A stretch of DNA of 64,000 nucleotides, from the NCBI RefSeq assembly GCF_000003815.2, contig NC_049983.1:12431454-12495453 (forward strand), in the 5' to 3' direction. Below are positions 1 through 12,999 of this stretch, one piece after another (the stretch's first letter is position 1; every line of letters starts with the position of its first letter). The position numbers and the translations under genes were made by a program. Source of the stretch: Branchiostoma floridae (taxonomy: Eukaryota; Chordata; Leptocardii; Amphioxiformes; Branchiostomatidae). The notes under the pieces are model-generated. The model had not been told where the DNA came from. It ran no database searches and saw only the letters and a list, made by a program, of their open reading frames with translations.

Positions 1-828
1 CACATCGCACCACGGATGTCACTTTGACAAATTGACCAGTTTTCATAAGTTAGAAATTGTGTTTATAACTTATCCTTCATGGACAGCACGACTCTAAAGT
101 CTACAAATTCGTAGGTTGACAAAAATAGCTGTTTGGAAACAAAGCAATCTGTAGATTGTAACCGTCCATACTCTCCTGCGTATCATTGGATGCCAAGATC
201 GTGGGAAGTGCTGTATTCGCCGCGATGAGCCTCCTAGCTTCTGCTTTAAAAATGTAATCGATATAAGCAGATGTCATTCAGCGGCGGAATCAAAGGGTTG
301 GAATCGACAAGGGGCTAAGCACTCTTTATGTGCGCAGGCGTCGTTGTCAGACTTTTCCCGTGGCTGACCAATGAGAAGGCCTGCTTCCATGTGGGCCCGT
401 CACATCCCCTCACGTGAGCATAATTTTATCTCATTCGGGGGCGCTATTTTATTGTTATTATTTTGAATGTGTTTTCCTGAGGCCCCCATGGCTGTTGTGC
501 CAGCACTCATGTAGGTTTATCCACCCACGGCTATACCTTCGGAATATTCGCTCGATTACTCACCGGGTCGGTATCCACGTGCATTTTCGGGAGTTGCCAG
601 TCCCATAGAAGTTGCCGTTGGCGAAAGGAGGGTTTTCCCATTCCCGACGACAAGTCCGGGGCGCGTTTTGGTCAACCTCGGCGGTTCCCGTGAGCGACAG
701 CAAAAATTTCGGGTTTTGACTTAGGCGGCGAAGTGTTTGACCCTTTCGCGGACGAGGCGAGAGAGGATCTACCCTTCCCTGCCGTGGACCCAGTGCAACC
801 GAACGGACCCAACTTTGAGGCGGAGAAA
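1..828. promoter_or_regulatory. Upstream region and probable promoter/5' UTR of the HMGA gene
   Basis: No coding exon is recognised here. The sequence becomes CpG- and GC-richer from about 560 toward the HMGA start codon at 829, as expected of a TATA-less housekeeping-type promoter. A long open frame on the opposite strand (560-1216) overlaps the HMGA exons and looks like a shadow of this composition. No transcription start can be fixed from sequence alone. Confidence 0.4.
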
Positions 829-3800
829 ATGAGCCAAGCGAAGCGAGAGGCAGGCGAGGGCCAGCCCGGGACTTCGGAGGAGGCAGCGCCGCAGCCCGTG
901 AAGAGAGGTCGCGGCAGGCCGAGAAAAAATCCGGAAAGTAAAGTGTGTACACAAGCTGAGTACCCATTTCCGAGTCTTGCTCTGCGGTTTCTGCGGTTAT
1001 ATTGTCATAATTTCTGTGTAATTCTGACAGCGGTTTGTCTGTATTTCCCGATTTTCTAGCCTCCCGAAGGTCCGGTAGTGAAGAGGCCGCGGGGAAGACC
1101 ACCCGGTAGCAAGAATAAGAACCCTTCCAAGCGAGCGCAGAAGGTTTGCATTGCTCGGTTACATATCCCTTGATCGTTACCCTTTCCCGCTGTGGCTGTG
1201 ATTTTCGTTGTGACAATCAGGACGGGCTCATAAGGTTCCCACCACGAGAAATCTGTGAAAAAGGCACACATTTCTAAAGGGTAAAGAACGGATTTTGGGG
1301 GAATGAAGAACCGTTCGATAGCCTGCATTGGTTATGAGGTGAGGTTTGAGCTGTGTGTTTTGCGCTTCCTGGCTATAATCGGCTTGACCACTGATAAGCA
1401 AATGCATTTTAGCCACTGCCCCTTAGCACGGAAGACGTGCAGTGGCACTATCATGGTTTCTGATCACTCCAATTGTAACAGTTTCAGACTTATTTCGTGA
1501 TCTTCAACTTGGCGAGATTTTAGCCCTTGAGGTACATTTTTGCGCGGGAGTTTCATGTCGTCTGCTAGCAGACGACCTAAAGGCGCTCAGCCGCCATGAC
1601 TGCCTCACGGTGTTGATCAAGTGTCGTTTCAAGCTCCCCGTTATCTATTAAATCTACTTCATTCCGGACATGTCGTCTTAATATAGCATTATCCAGTCTT
1701 CCTTTGATTATGTTTGCACTTGAAAATTTTTGTATTTCCAATGAAACTAAAAGTTGCGGGCTTTGGGCGGCTGGACAGTGTTTGTAGCGGGCTGGGTGCG
1801 CTTTCGCAGTAGAAAATGTATCGCCCATTTTCGTCCAAATCCGGCCCTAACACTTGCATCAAACTGTATTAATTGTTTTGAGATGTGCATAGAAATGTAC
1901 ACAGAAATATGCAAGGATACTGTTTCTGATCTCTCTATCTTTCGGTAATTTCAAGGACGCTCCAAGTCCAAAGCGGTTTGTCCTGTGATGTGATCTGAGG
2001 TATGCCATGAATTGACTGAGCCGACTCTGTTCGTCTGGCTCTATTCGGAAACTATTAATTACAGTTTTAATCTAGACTGTGTGCACGAGTCGGAAAACGT
2101 ACCTACAGTCAAATTTGATAGGAACATAGCAAATAAGACACACAAACTAGCTATATCGCACAGAAATCCCCCCGCTACGGTAAAATCGGTAACCTCTGAT
2201 GAGGTGATAATCTGAACGCAGTGTAAAATACCTAAATATTTAGACAACATTCCTGGTCGCGCTATACTGACCATGGTGTATTGTGACTTATCAATTCCTT
2301 TTATGTTAGTCATTCAATACAAATGATGAGGTGTCACAATTGTATACCAAACCTAAAATATACACAACCTTACCGTCTTCATTGATGCCTGTAGAAAACG
2401 TTGCTAGCTGTTGGCCTACATATGTAGACAACAAGCTAAGGTTTGTGTATCTTTTGGCATTTAGCAGTATTAACAACTGTTTTGTGCACAGAATGCCTGC
2501 TCACATCACTCCCCATTGTTGAAATGTGTAATAGCTTGTGAAGGGCTAAAATCAGAAGAATGCAAATGTTTTCTTATGGGATTTGCAGCCAGTCATTAGT
2601 GCTGGTTGTGGCCAAAGCTTTCGGAAACAGCTCATTTGATTCCATCCATCAGCTCTCTTCGTTTCTGGACTTTGGTTGGCAATGAATAACCATCCCATTG
2701 GTTTATCAGCAACAAAAGACATTACCTTAGACTAATGGCAGTTTGTCCTGGCCTTTGTCTACTGTTTTATGTACATATTTGACCCGACAATTCAAGCATT
2801 CTGTGGGTTTAAAGAGCCCAATCTAAAGGTGTCCTGTCCACCAGCATGTACTAGTTAAATCATCACTGCTGATCGCTTGGATAAGCTTCATTTTCATAAA
2901 TGACTGTAAGGAGACAAGCAAACAGAGCCGTCCAGTTTGTTTTAGGGGTAGGCGGAAAGTGCTTCAAGAAGTTGTCACTTCAAAAGGGCCTGCCGTTGCT
3001 CTTGCAAAGTGCATCTAATACTGTGTTTAATGTTGCCTCACAACTTACCTGTGTACTATTTTGTCTGTTGTGCCTGACAGGAGCCGAAGAAACCCAGAGG
3101 CAGGCCACGTAAATGGGTAAGCATGAGTTTTCCTTCCTTTGTTTATGTGGAAACAAGTCTGTCAAGAATACTATTGCTGGCAGGTTAACATGTGTTCACC
3201 TTTGACCCGTTGGAAGGGGGGGTCATCAGGGACAGGAGGGCTGCAAACTGAGCAGTACTGTGTTGGAGGGGAGGGAGGTGTTGACATGTGAGTCATGGTC
3301 ACAAGACTAGGGGGGTGGGGTGAGCGACGTGGGCGGAGGAGGGGGGTCATGTGAGACCTTCTGGGGGTGGATACACTTCTTCAGCACTTGTTTTTCCAGC
3401 CACCACACAAAGGAATCCTAAGTCCACAATTATCAGAGTGGGTGGCGCAAACAGCCAAGACAAAATAGTTTGCTTTTATCTTCAAATACCTTTTACACCT
3501 ACAGTTGTTTCTGTTTTTCCCATCAGTAATAAAGCGCAGTCAACTGACAGGCATGCAGTGGAAGGAATGCGACCGACTTTACGTTCCTTACCTTGAATCA
3601 ATTGCCTTACTAAAGTTGACACAGTAAGCATTGAGGATCGGCAGTTTCTGTTGTTCAGTGTGTCTCCAGAAGTGTGGTAGCCATTACAAATGTGTTGGCA
3701 CTGATTAGGTGTAGGTTAAAGAGCCTTTTTACAACTTCTACCTCCAGGGGAGAGAGAAAGATTTCCGGCACTTCAGGCATTTCATTGTAGGGCAAATAAC

Positions 3801-6800
3801 TAAAAAATGCTTCGCTCAATTACTGTCAACTTTTGCCCCCCCTAGATATATCGTCTATAAACTGAGGAAATGCAACCTTGTGTCTGCAGATGGAAGTATC
3901 TGGCACTTTTATTTAGTTTTAAACTATGTCCTTTATGAATTTGTTGGTTTTATTATTCTGAGGAAAGGCATTCCATTTTGGTGTGCAGGATAGATGTTAG
4001 ATAGGTGCAAAAAATCGGGGCCAAAAAAAGCATCTTTGTAGCATACAAAAGTGAGGTCGAAACCGTTTTGAATGATCAAAGCTTTCACTGATATGACATC
4101 AGATTCTCACCTTTTTTGAAAGAACAGATGTGTTACGTTTTGAATATTTGTTATTGTTGAGAAACAATCTGCTACTTATTACTGCTTGCTGTGGATTTGT
4201 AGTTACAATAGCCTCAATAGAGATTTTGATATTTTTTCTGCAACTGAGTTTTGTGTTCTTCACTTCTTGGTTTCTTTGCTTCTGAGTTTTTGTTCCAGAA
4301 ATGGCCACAGTTCAAGAGGGATATGGTATTTGCATACTCCCGTGGCATGTTATTCAAAAGTAGTATCGTCTCTAAACTGAGTGTGTGTCTGAAGGAGTGA
4401 AATCTGTTAAGTGCACCAGTTTTCTTTATGTGAAAACAGAACCCCACTTCCTTGACCTTAGGTTTGATGCTGTGCACTGAAAATGTCCTGGTCAAGAATG
4501 TCTGTATAGTTCAGGGTAAATAGTGGACATTTTATGTACACTACGTTGCCATATCAGCATATGCTACTTGTTCTAGGGGCCTCGAATGGGCCCTGTTGAA
4601 TGAGAAAGGGATGTGAGTGCCTAAAGTAAACCACAAATACCAAGAATATCCTTCTCCTAAATACATTTCAAGCTGTCCTCTGTTGAACCAGCCTTACTAG
4701 AGAGTACATGTCCAAAGTGCTGCAGTCCCAGCAACCAAAGGCCTGTCCTTCCCCTGGTTGTACCTCTTTGAGCAAATGCAATTCCCTGGCCACTGCTTGA
4801 ACTGCCCAGGGTCAGCCAAGTTGGATGGCATGTCGGCATTGTTTGGGTATGGGGCAATTGCTTGTAGCAGAAACATAGCGGCTTGCAGGGGCTCCCAATT
4901 CTATCACATAGATTTCTGTCACCTTTCTGCTATATTTAGCATTGGAAATGACACCTAAAGCTTCTGCAGTATTCTTCCTGTCAATTATTGTACTGCGGTC
5001 TTTTTCGTTCATTGATTACTATGGATGGTTCTCACTACAAGGGTCAAACGAATGTACTTTTGCTCTTGTGATCAGAACTCTGCCTACATACTTATCATAC
5101 TGTAACATATTCCTGTATAAAATGGGACTGTTACAAAACAACCAAGGACAGCAGAAGAAAGCTCCAGAATGATTTGGGGCATTCCTCCAACAAAGGATGG
5201 AAACTGGGAGGTCAAGAAATTATTGTTCCAAGATGTGTAGTGAGCATGGATAATAGGATTAGCATTGGTGCAGGGCTGGGCTCACAAGCATGTCATGTAT
5301 GCAGAGTTGGAGTGGTCAAGTTGTGCAGTGGTCATACATGTAAGCTCAATGATACATGTTGGTCCTGTACACATTTAGTTCCTTCTATGATGGCAGCAAC
5401 ATTGTATCTTCGTGAGAAGATTTTACAGATGGTGTTATTATAGGACTGGTACGCACATATCAGGAATATCTCCAGGGCAGGCTGGTACAGTATGGGCCCA
5501 TGATATTCCATATTTGAAACATCAGTAATTCATCTATTCTACTCTACTCAAATGAGTTTCGACAGTAGGAATTGTTTTCATCTATGTTGAATAATTCTAG
5601 TACCTCAAAACTGCCTTTCTTGCAAGTCAACAGCTAACCAAATAATGAGACAGACATGTATTTGACATAATTCACTCTTTTTTGATGGAAATAATTTTCA
5701 CATGAGACAAAGTCATGTTGCAAAGAGTAAAAGTGAAAACTGAATCATGAAAATGTCAGTCTTTTGATAAGCATGTAGTTCTGCTCCATATATACCCATT
5801 TCTTTACTTCTTCATTGAACTTGACCATTACAGCATGGATTTTCTTGCTTGTTTACCACCTTGCGCCATTTTTTATGAGAAGATGAAATGTTTAAACTGG
5901 AACATTTTAGAGCTGTGACAGAAGATAGGGGGAATTTGGGCATTCCCAGTGCTCTGGAGTGACAAATTTGGGGTCAGATTTTTTAATTTCCAGCTCAGTG
6001 TTTCAATTAACCCACAGTCCTGGCGTTTTCCACTTGCCGCTGGGAAGCCAAGGACAGCAGAAGACCAAATTAGTCAAGAATTTGTCATGGAAGCTACTGT
6101 GCAAGCTTTCCTCAGTTCTGAAGGGTGTTCTAGCTGACAATATACACTTGCTGGAAGTATGGTATGGTTCCTTGTGAGTCAGACACAAGGTATGATGCCT
6201 TCAGGGCATCTGCGCTCCAAGGCAGTGGATGCCATACTAGATCCCATCATGGCACATATTTGTGGTTTTAAACATTGTGAGGATTCTTGCTCCCTCCTCG
6301 TTAAACATAGCAGTGGGCGTCACCTTTGTTGTTACTCTCTTACACAAGAAACGATCTAGCACCACATGCGGCGTGTGTTCTTTATACCAAGTCTGTGTTG
6401 GTATCTGCTTTAAAAGCCACGGTCAAGGGGTGTGCATCTATTCCGATTGGCCTTGTGGTTCTTGTGAGCAGGAGCCAGTTACAATAACTTCCAGTGTTAC
6501 TCGTTTCCTAGCTTACAGCCAAAAAGTGAGGATCACAGCCAGTGAGTTCAGCAAGGCGAGCCTTCTCAATCAGTCGTGCAATTTTTGTCATTATTACCAC
6601 AACAAGTAAGAGAGAAGGAAATGTCCACTTCTCCCAGTAGACAAGGATTACCCAGATTTCCCCTCTAGGCATGTCATTTTCTGAAATATTTGCCCTGTTT
6701 GACCTACAGTACAGGGAGGCCATCGGTGATTATAGGCATTCAAATGCAGACATTTAAATCTGTAGTCGGTTCAACTTAAAGACTAGGAGATCTAAACTGT

Positions 6801-9800
6801 GGGTATGTTCTGTATATAGCTTAGCTGAATAAGTGGCTCCTTAAACAGAGACAACCATGATCTGGTTTGTAGTTAAGACATACCCCTGTGGAGCCCCTTG
6901 TCAGCTGGTTAATACTGGCCCTTTAAAAATGGCCGCAGCCCAGGATAGCCCTTTAAAAATGGCTCCCACTTAGTAGTAGGGCTAGGTAACAAACCCTGCA
7001 GACCTGTCATGTCCTGGACTCCGTAAACGTGTTGGCCACTTTGAGCTCTTTGATTTTGTAAATTATAATAATACCCATGAATTTAAATAGAGGATAAATC
7101 TGTAAAATGGAAAAAATATGTGGTCTAAGCTTTTGTGCAATCAAGGAGATCAAGAGGAGTAGCAGGTGTGGTAGGACAGAAAAGGTAACACTTAATGGTA
7201 ATAAATCATTGGAAGCTTAATAAGCTCAAATCTGGTGGCTAATTTAAGGGGCCCTGCAAGGGTGAAAGGTGGCCCTGTGTGGGACTTACCTGTCCCAAAT
7301 AGAATCACTACATGGAAATGAGCCCTGGAATGTGTGCATTGCAGCAAAAACAGCTTAGTATTACCTCAATGTGTTTGCTTGGGCTCTTGTTACCCAAACC
7401 AGATGCTTGAGCTAGTCCTTTCATTGACCCTGGGACCTGAGCAGTGGGCATTCACGTGCCAGGGGCAGGATCCCTACACTAGCTCTACACGCTGAGTGCA
7501 AACCCTAGTCCCCTTTTGTTGACCCAAGCCTACAGGTACAACCGTCCTCTGCCATGATACCAACCCCAATGCGAGTGTGGCAAAGGATTAAAGTCAAGTA
7601 TTGGCACATTCTTTGAAAAGTGTGGAATTTCTTCAAGTATTTCATGGGTCAGGCACCCTTAATAAGGAGGAGGAGCAGAGTGGAGTTGGTTCCTCTGAGC
7701 CTGCCCAAGTCCTTTTCTCTGCTGATCTCCAGGGTGACTCCTGGGAGGAGTACAACACTCCTGGCTTTGTTGCCTGGCTCTCTAGAGGGGCCTCAGTGCC
7801 AGAATGTGAGAAATTCAAGGATGTTTCGCCAATAAATCAAGGCAAATATGTAGGACAGTGCTGGCCTCTAGATTTGTCAGCATGTTGGGGTGGGTCATCC
7901 TGTCATGCTGGAGAACACTGTTGGTTTTCTGTGTTAGAAACCATATGGTGGGCCGGGGTTACAGCAGGAAGGCACAGTCAGTGTTGTGGGAAGTGGGAGG
8001 GGCGAGCGCCAAGTTCAAAATCACCACGCAGTTTCCTCCGCCACCGCCGGGCCCCTGTAGAAAAGGATGCAGGAACTTTTGGTGAAGTGTTTAATCAGGA
8101 GACATCTTTCAGCCCGGGAAGGCTTGCTGAAGGCAGGAAGAGCCAAGGATAACCTGAGCCTTCTTGTGGCAGAATGTAAACAGGGACCCCGGAGAGCTCA
8201 GGTTTCCCTCCATTCCAGCGCTGTGGGGCATGACCCACTGGGACAGTACAAGGACAAGGTCACTGAAATACAACTCTCCAGCATTCCGTTTTCGCTGTGA
8301 TTTTCATTTTGTTTTTCCTTTGTGAGAAGCCTTTGTGGACTGATGATCGTTAAATATACAGTATCTGCTTATACTATAGGAGCAGTCATGTTTTAGATCC
8401 TTTCGTATGTTTACCGTGTAACGGTATGCAAAGGTTATGTGTATCTTAATGTTTTGTATCAGTCCCACATAGATCGAAATATATATAAACAAGTTGAAGA
8501 AAAAAATCTATCAGATAGAAATACAACATAATTGACACACATTGGAGAGCATGTATAGCCATTGAAATGATGCATAAAAATGATATACCTGTCACTAAGG
8601 CGCGATCTACACACAGTTTTTCCCGATATCGGCGAGCCTACTACCTCTCGCCGACAGCTTTTTTTCAGTGTCTAGATGCAACTACTATATCGCCATTACT
8701 ATATCGGGAAAATTTCTCTCGAATGGTCCGGACCATTCGTAAGCCATCTAACGATACCTTACCGATACCTCAGCAGGGGTCCCCGACATGTTCCGGGCGC
8801 GTGTAGATGCTCCGCGAATTCGCGAAGTTCATTAGCATATAACTACAGTTAACGCGGGCTCATTAGCATATCACGCGGGAACAGCGGCATATTAGCACGG
8901 GAGAGCAAGATGGCGGAGGGAAAAGCTGGGCGCTCCCGTTGCACATGGAGCCTTGCAGAAACCGCCTTTCTTATAAGTGTATGGTCGTCGGAGGAGATCC
9001 CAAAAGGACGCGGGATTCCTTGGTACACCCCTGTGTACAGGCTCTCCACCCTCCGCCACAATCAGGACAGCGAGAAAGAACGCTGCGTTCACTCTAGCCG
9101 GCCGCTGTCATCTCTCCCTGTATCTCAATCGCCTCCTGCGCCCTACCCTTGCATGGCGTCTCATGTTTAAGATCACGCGCATGAGATACAGAAAGAACAT
9201 TACCTGATTGATAACGAGTGGAAAAGCTAGCGGCATTCCCGCCATTTTGAAATCCGCGGGATGTGTCACCAGAGGTCAAAAGGGGTCACGAATGTTCCGC
9301 GCCGCGGGTGTTCCGCGCTACGAGCGGATATCCCGCGCTACCATTGGCAAAATGTGTCTAGATGCGCTCCGATATCGGCCCCGCCGATATCGGCGGATGC
9401 GGCTATATCGGGAAAAAATGTGTCTAGATCGGGCCTTAATCCATCGGTTTGGATTTCTAGCTGGTTCATTTTTTTTTATACCCAACCTATGGATATACAT
9501 GTACCTCTTGAGACCCAGGGATGCCTGCACTATAGAGTCCACTAGTGTTTCTAATCCTCTTATCACCAATGTCTAGCCAGGTTTAACATTTAAACATGGA
9601 AACCATGACCATATCTCTTGAATTATGAGTGGCAAAGCTGGTAAGAAATTCAGCCAGCCAGCCAGCAGGCTTTTAAGTCCTCTTATTGGCCATATTGACA
9701 GGAGCGGCTGCCACATAGAAATGCTTTTAAAGCGACATAAGTCCCCCTGCCAATATTACTCTCACCATACTGCCTCCACAGGTTTTACATGTCACTGAAC

Positions 9801-12800
9801 ATAATGTGGCCGATATTGATGGACACAAAGTGATATTTTTACGATGGATTTAGGTGTTTCATGACAGCCTTCAGGAGGATTACCGTTTGCGGTTTTGACA
9901 AGTTCATAGAAGAAATGATGTGCAAAATGATTACTTCAATTCCAAAAACCGTTTTTGGTTTGACAGATCCATTGATCAAACAGATATTCTTTATTTGCAT
10001 GTTATGTTCACTGTTGGTCCCTCTGGACAATGAACAGTTAAGGAAATGAGTTATATATTTTACCAGCCTTGACGGCTCATGTAAGATATTGATCACTTCT
10101 GAAGCCTCAGGATGTGAGAGATCTGATCAAGGGCTTGTATTATACTGAAACCAAGGAGTGAAATGTGAGTTATAGGAAGATTCATTGGAATTTCTCTGAG
10201 AAAAGAGATGTTCAATGTCCTTCCTTTCATAGTTGTTTGCTTCAGAAGCTTGATTGACTTATTGAATGACTACCTTTATTGTACATTTATGCTCTCTAAC
10301 AAGCTAAGTACAGTCAAAGGTGAATAGAGTGCAGCTCGTAGTGGTTCTAAGTACAAATTGTGTAAGGTTGTGATATAAAGCTAAAACTACAAAGTCTAAA
10401 GTACACTAGTATGCACAGGTTCAACATCTTCTCACTTCTTAAGACAGTTGTAAATGTATTAAGCCGGTAATTTTCATCATGTTAGAGATTGGTAACAGAA
10501 CACAAATGCTTGTCCAAAAATATGAGCATATTCTTTTTCAGAGTAAAGCTCTAAAAATGTCAAGAAATTGTTGTAATACATAGTAACATACTCCACAGGG
10601 TTTGAAATTTAATTTTGGGAAGCACCTTTACATGCATAAACATAGAAAATTACCTAGTTGCCCTGCTGAAAATACACAAAATTGAATATGCATCAAATAT
10701 TTCGAACGCTGCCCCATATTTTAGATTTTTTTTTACTGAAAGTGTGCAACAATAGTTTGGCAATGTCAGATGTTATTACAATGTAGCCTCTATAGACTAC
10801 CTCAGTAGATCACGAAAAAAGAAAAAAATGTTCGAATGTGCTTTGATATGAATTTTTAACTGACACAGGTGAATACTGCACATTTTTTTTTTAGATTGGG
10901 TTAATTACAGGTGATAATGAGCTGGTCGAATAATTTGTTTTGGTGCTTAATATATGTAATCATTGGTTAATGTTCTATGAATGTGTTTTAAAATATACAG
11001 CCAACAAGATAACTTTTCAAAGCGACATAACTGGCACTGAAGTATATGCAAACAGCATTCACCTGCAGCAGCCTCTATGAGGAGTTAATATTTTGGTCTG
11101 AATTTATAATTTCATTACCATACAATTCAGGTGATTTAGAATATTGGTGATAGACTGTTTCATCATCAGCTTGCAAAAGGGATTTACTGTTTACTTTTGA
11201 TCAATCACCATATGGCAGGTATCCAGGGATCACAGCATAACAGTATTTACTGATCTCTTTAATTCCTTACAAATGATAACTTTGTATTATGATATCAGTC
11301 CATATAAGCTGGAGTGGTGATACAGTTCCACATAGGCTTGCCAACAAGGTCCTAGTGACAAATGGGTGGACAAACTCCTGACATATGCTGTACTTTTAAA
11401 AATAGACTGTAGCATGGGAGTGCAAAGTCTGCAATCAAGCAATCAATGTCACTGTGCTGAGTTTGAGAGTGAGAAAGGGTTAATCTTTTAAATGTCAAAA
11501 TCCTTTTACCAAAATCAATTACTATTCTGTTAAAAAAATTAGGACTACTATGTTTTCAGTAGTATTCTCTCAGCCATGGATTGTAACTGCATATGATTCT
11601 GATTTTTGGTACAAAGAGAGCCCTTTTCGTTGCGATATATTGTTGTGAAGCCATTGATATGTATCTAGTTGGCCTGCACTGCCAGTAGACTGCTATTGAC
11701 TCTCCACACTTGTCTACTGCTAATGGCTTCTCCATCATGAGTGGTCTGGTACATGCATGGGGAAGCAAAAGCCACATTAATATGGATGCTTAGATATAGA
11801 CACATTGCTAACTTGCAATCAAAGGCAAAGTGCTTTTGGGGAAATTCCAGGTACCAGAAAAAGCCAATCACAATCAGGAGTTTTTCAAAATCTTATTATG
11901 CATGTATACTCACATACTTTGTACATATAAGTTAGATGGAAATTCTTAGTCATTTGTCTCGGCTACAGATTCTGTTCAAAGATCTCTTGAACTCTTGACT
12001 TCTCTAGCTAGGTAGGTTTAATCTCTGTAGCAGTAGTACCCATCTGTCTAATGAATATGGTTTGAGTATTTTAGAGATCTTCAACATGTATATCAGGGGA
12101 ATGGGTAAAGGAATTTTTCAGATGGTAACAGGTTGGAGTAGAAGTTTAAGAGGAGGATGCACTTAATTCTACATGAGTTGAGATGAGCTGTAGGTACTTG
12201 CCATGAATGGAGGAAAGATGAATTAACTTATTTCAGTTCTGCAATGTGTTAAACAATCACTAAGGATGGATGGATGAACGAAACAGGAAGATAACCATTC
12301 ATACAGCTACATGTGCGTGCGTCGCATGCCTTTCAGGGTGATTGATTTTGTGATGTTACGTGTAGATTATGCATTAGCACATGAGTAAAACCTGCCAGCA
12401 AGCAGTATGACTCCTTCGAATGATATTTGTGAATATGCAGTGTACTTTATGTGTATTATTATACATGCCCTCTTACACATTTCTGTCTTAATCAGTGCAT
12501 CATATCATGCCTGTTGTAATGTATTGTGTAAAAAAAATATTTATAATGTTCTTTTCTTGTGTCTGTTGCAGCCTGCAGCACAACCAAAGGTGAGCTGATT
12601 TCATTACAAATTTGTCCATTAAGAAGGAATGCTTTAATACAACATGTATGCAATTTATTCCTCTAAGTAACAACTTAAATTAAGGTTTAGCCTTGTTTAT
12701 TGTTGGATCAACTGCAACTTTGCATGTAGAAATTTAGGTCCTTATTAAGAGCTTTGACCTATTTGCTTGAAATGACAATGATGATGACAAAATGCATTTT

Positions 12801-12999
12801 AGCTGTAAATAAAGGTATTTACATTGTAGGTTTTGTTGTAGTGTAAAATTGAGTTGAGTTTAACACATTGACCAGTTACTGTGATACTGATAAAGCATTC
12901 ATCTTTGTTTCCATACAGAAGGAGGCTGAAGCTGAGGGTGGGGAGGCAGCAGCAGCCGCTCAGGAGGAGGAGTCAGCAGAGGGAGAGGAGACGGAGTAA
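829..12999 (+). CDS. HMGA: HMGA-type AT-hook chromatin protein (HMGA1/HMGA2 orthologue), five exons, 110 aa
   Basis: High-mobility-group A proteins bind the minor groove of AT-rich DNA and help assemble enhancer complexes in the nucleus. Coding exons are 829-942, 1060-1143, 3081-3116, 12572-12589 and 12919-12999; all junctions are GT-AG and phase 0. The first donor, gtgtgt, is weaker than a nearby gtaaag, but only the former keeps the next AT-hook in frame. Each of the first three exons carries one AT-hook: KRGRGRPRK (about residues 25-33), KRPRGRPPGSKNK in exon 2 and KKPRGRPRKW in exon 3. Exon 4 is an 18-nt microexon (PAAQPK). Exon 5 is an acidic tail rich in Glu and Ala ending EGEETE. Length (110 aa) is close to human HMGA1 (107) and HMGA2 (109). 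The ATG at 829 is chosen because the protein then begins MSQAKREAGEGQPGTSE, resembling the family N-terminus. The very long intron before the linker microexon is as in vertebrate HMGA2. Confidence 0.93.
3117..12571 (+). other. Large third intron of the HMGA gene (about 9.5 kb)
   Basis: This intron separates the third AT-hook from the linker microexon. It holds a G-rich stretch at 3190-3350 (several runs of six or more G), a short tandem CCCTTTAAAAATGGC pair near 6918-6964, a GC-richer block at 7600-8300 with an unexplained open frame, and an inverted-repeat transposon at 8598-9436. The remainder is AT-rich intronic sequence in which no exon was recognised. Confidence 0.7.
8598..9436. mobile_element. 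Non-autonomous DNA transposon with 32-bp terminal inverted repeats and a Myb/SANT-like fragment
   Basis: The ends AGGCGCGATCTACACACAG... and, on the other strand, AGGCCCGATCTAGACACAT... match at 29 of 32 positions. TA dinucleotides flank both ends (8596-8597 and 9437-9438), so a TA target duplication is possible. The interior is CpG-rich, unlike the intron. At 8910 an ATG opens a frame starting MAEGKAGRSRCTW and including WSLAETAFLISVWSSEEI, which resembles the first helix of the Myb/SANT-like domain of PIF/Harbinger accessory proteins. The match stops there and no transposase is seen, so this is a deletion derivative. The TA flanks fit Tc1/mariner better than Harbinger, so the superfamily is unresolved. 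Confidence 0.72.

Noticed and set aside
560-1216. 218-codon open frame on the minus strand across HMGA exons 1-2
   Set aside because: It is antisense to two well-supported HMGA exons and arises from CpG-rich sequence; no family resemblance.
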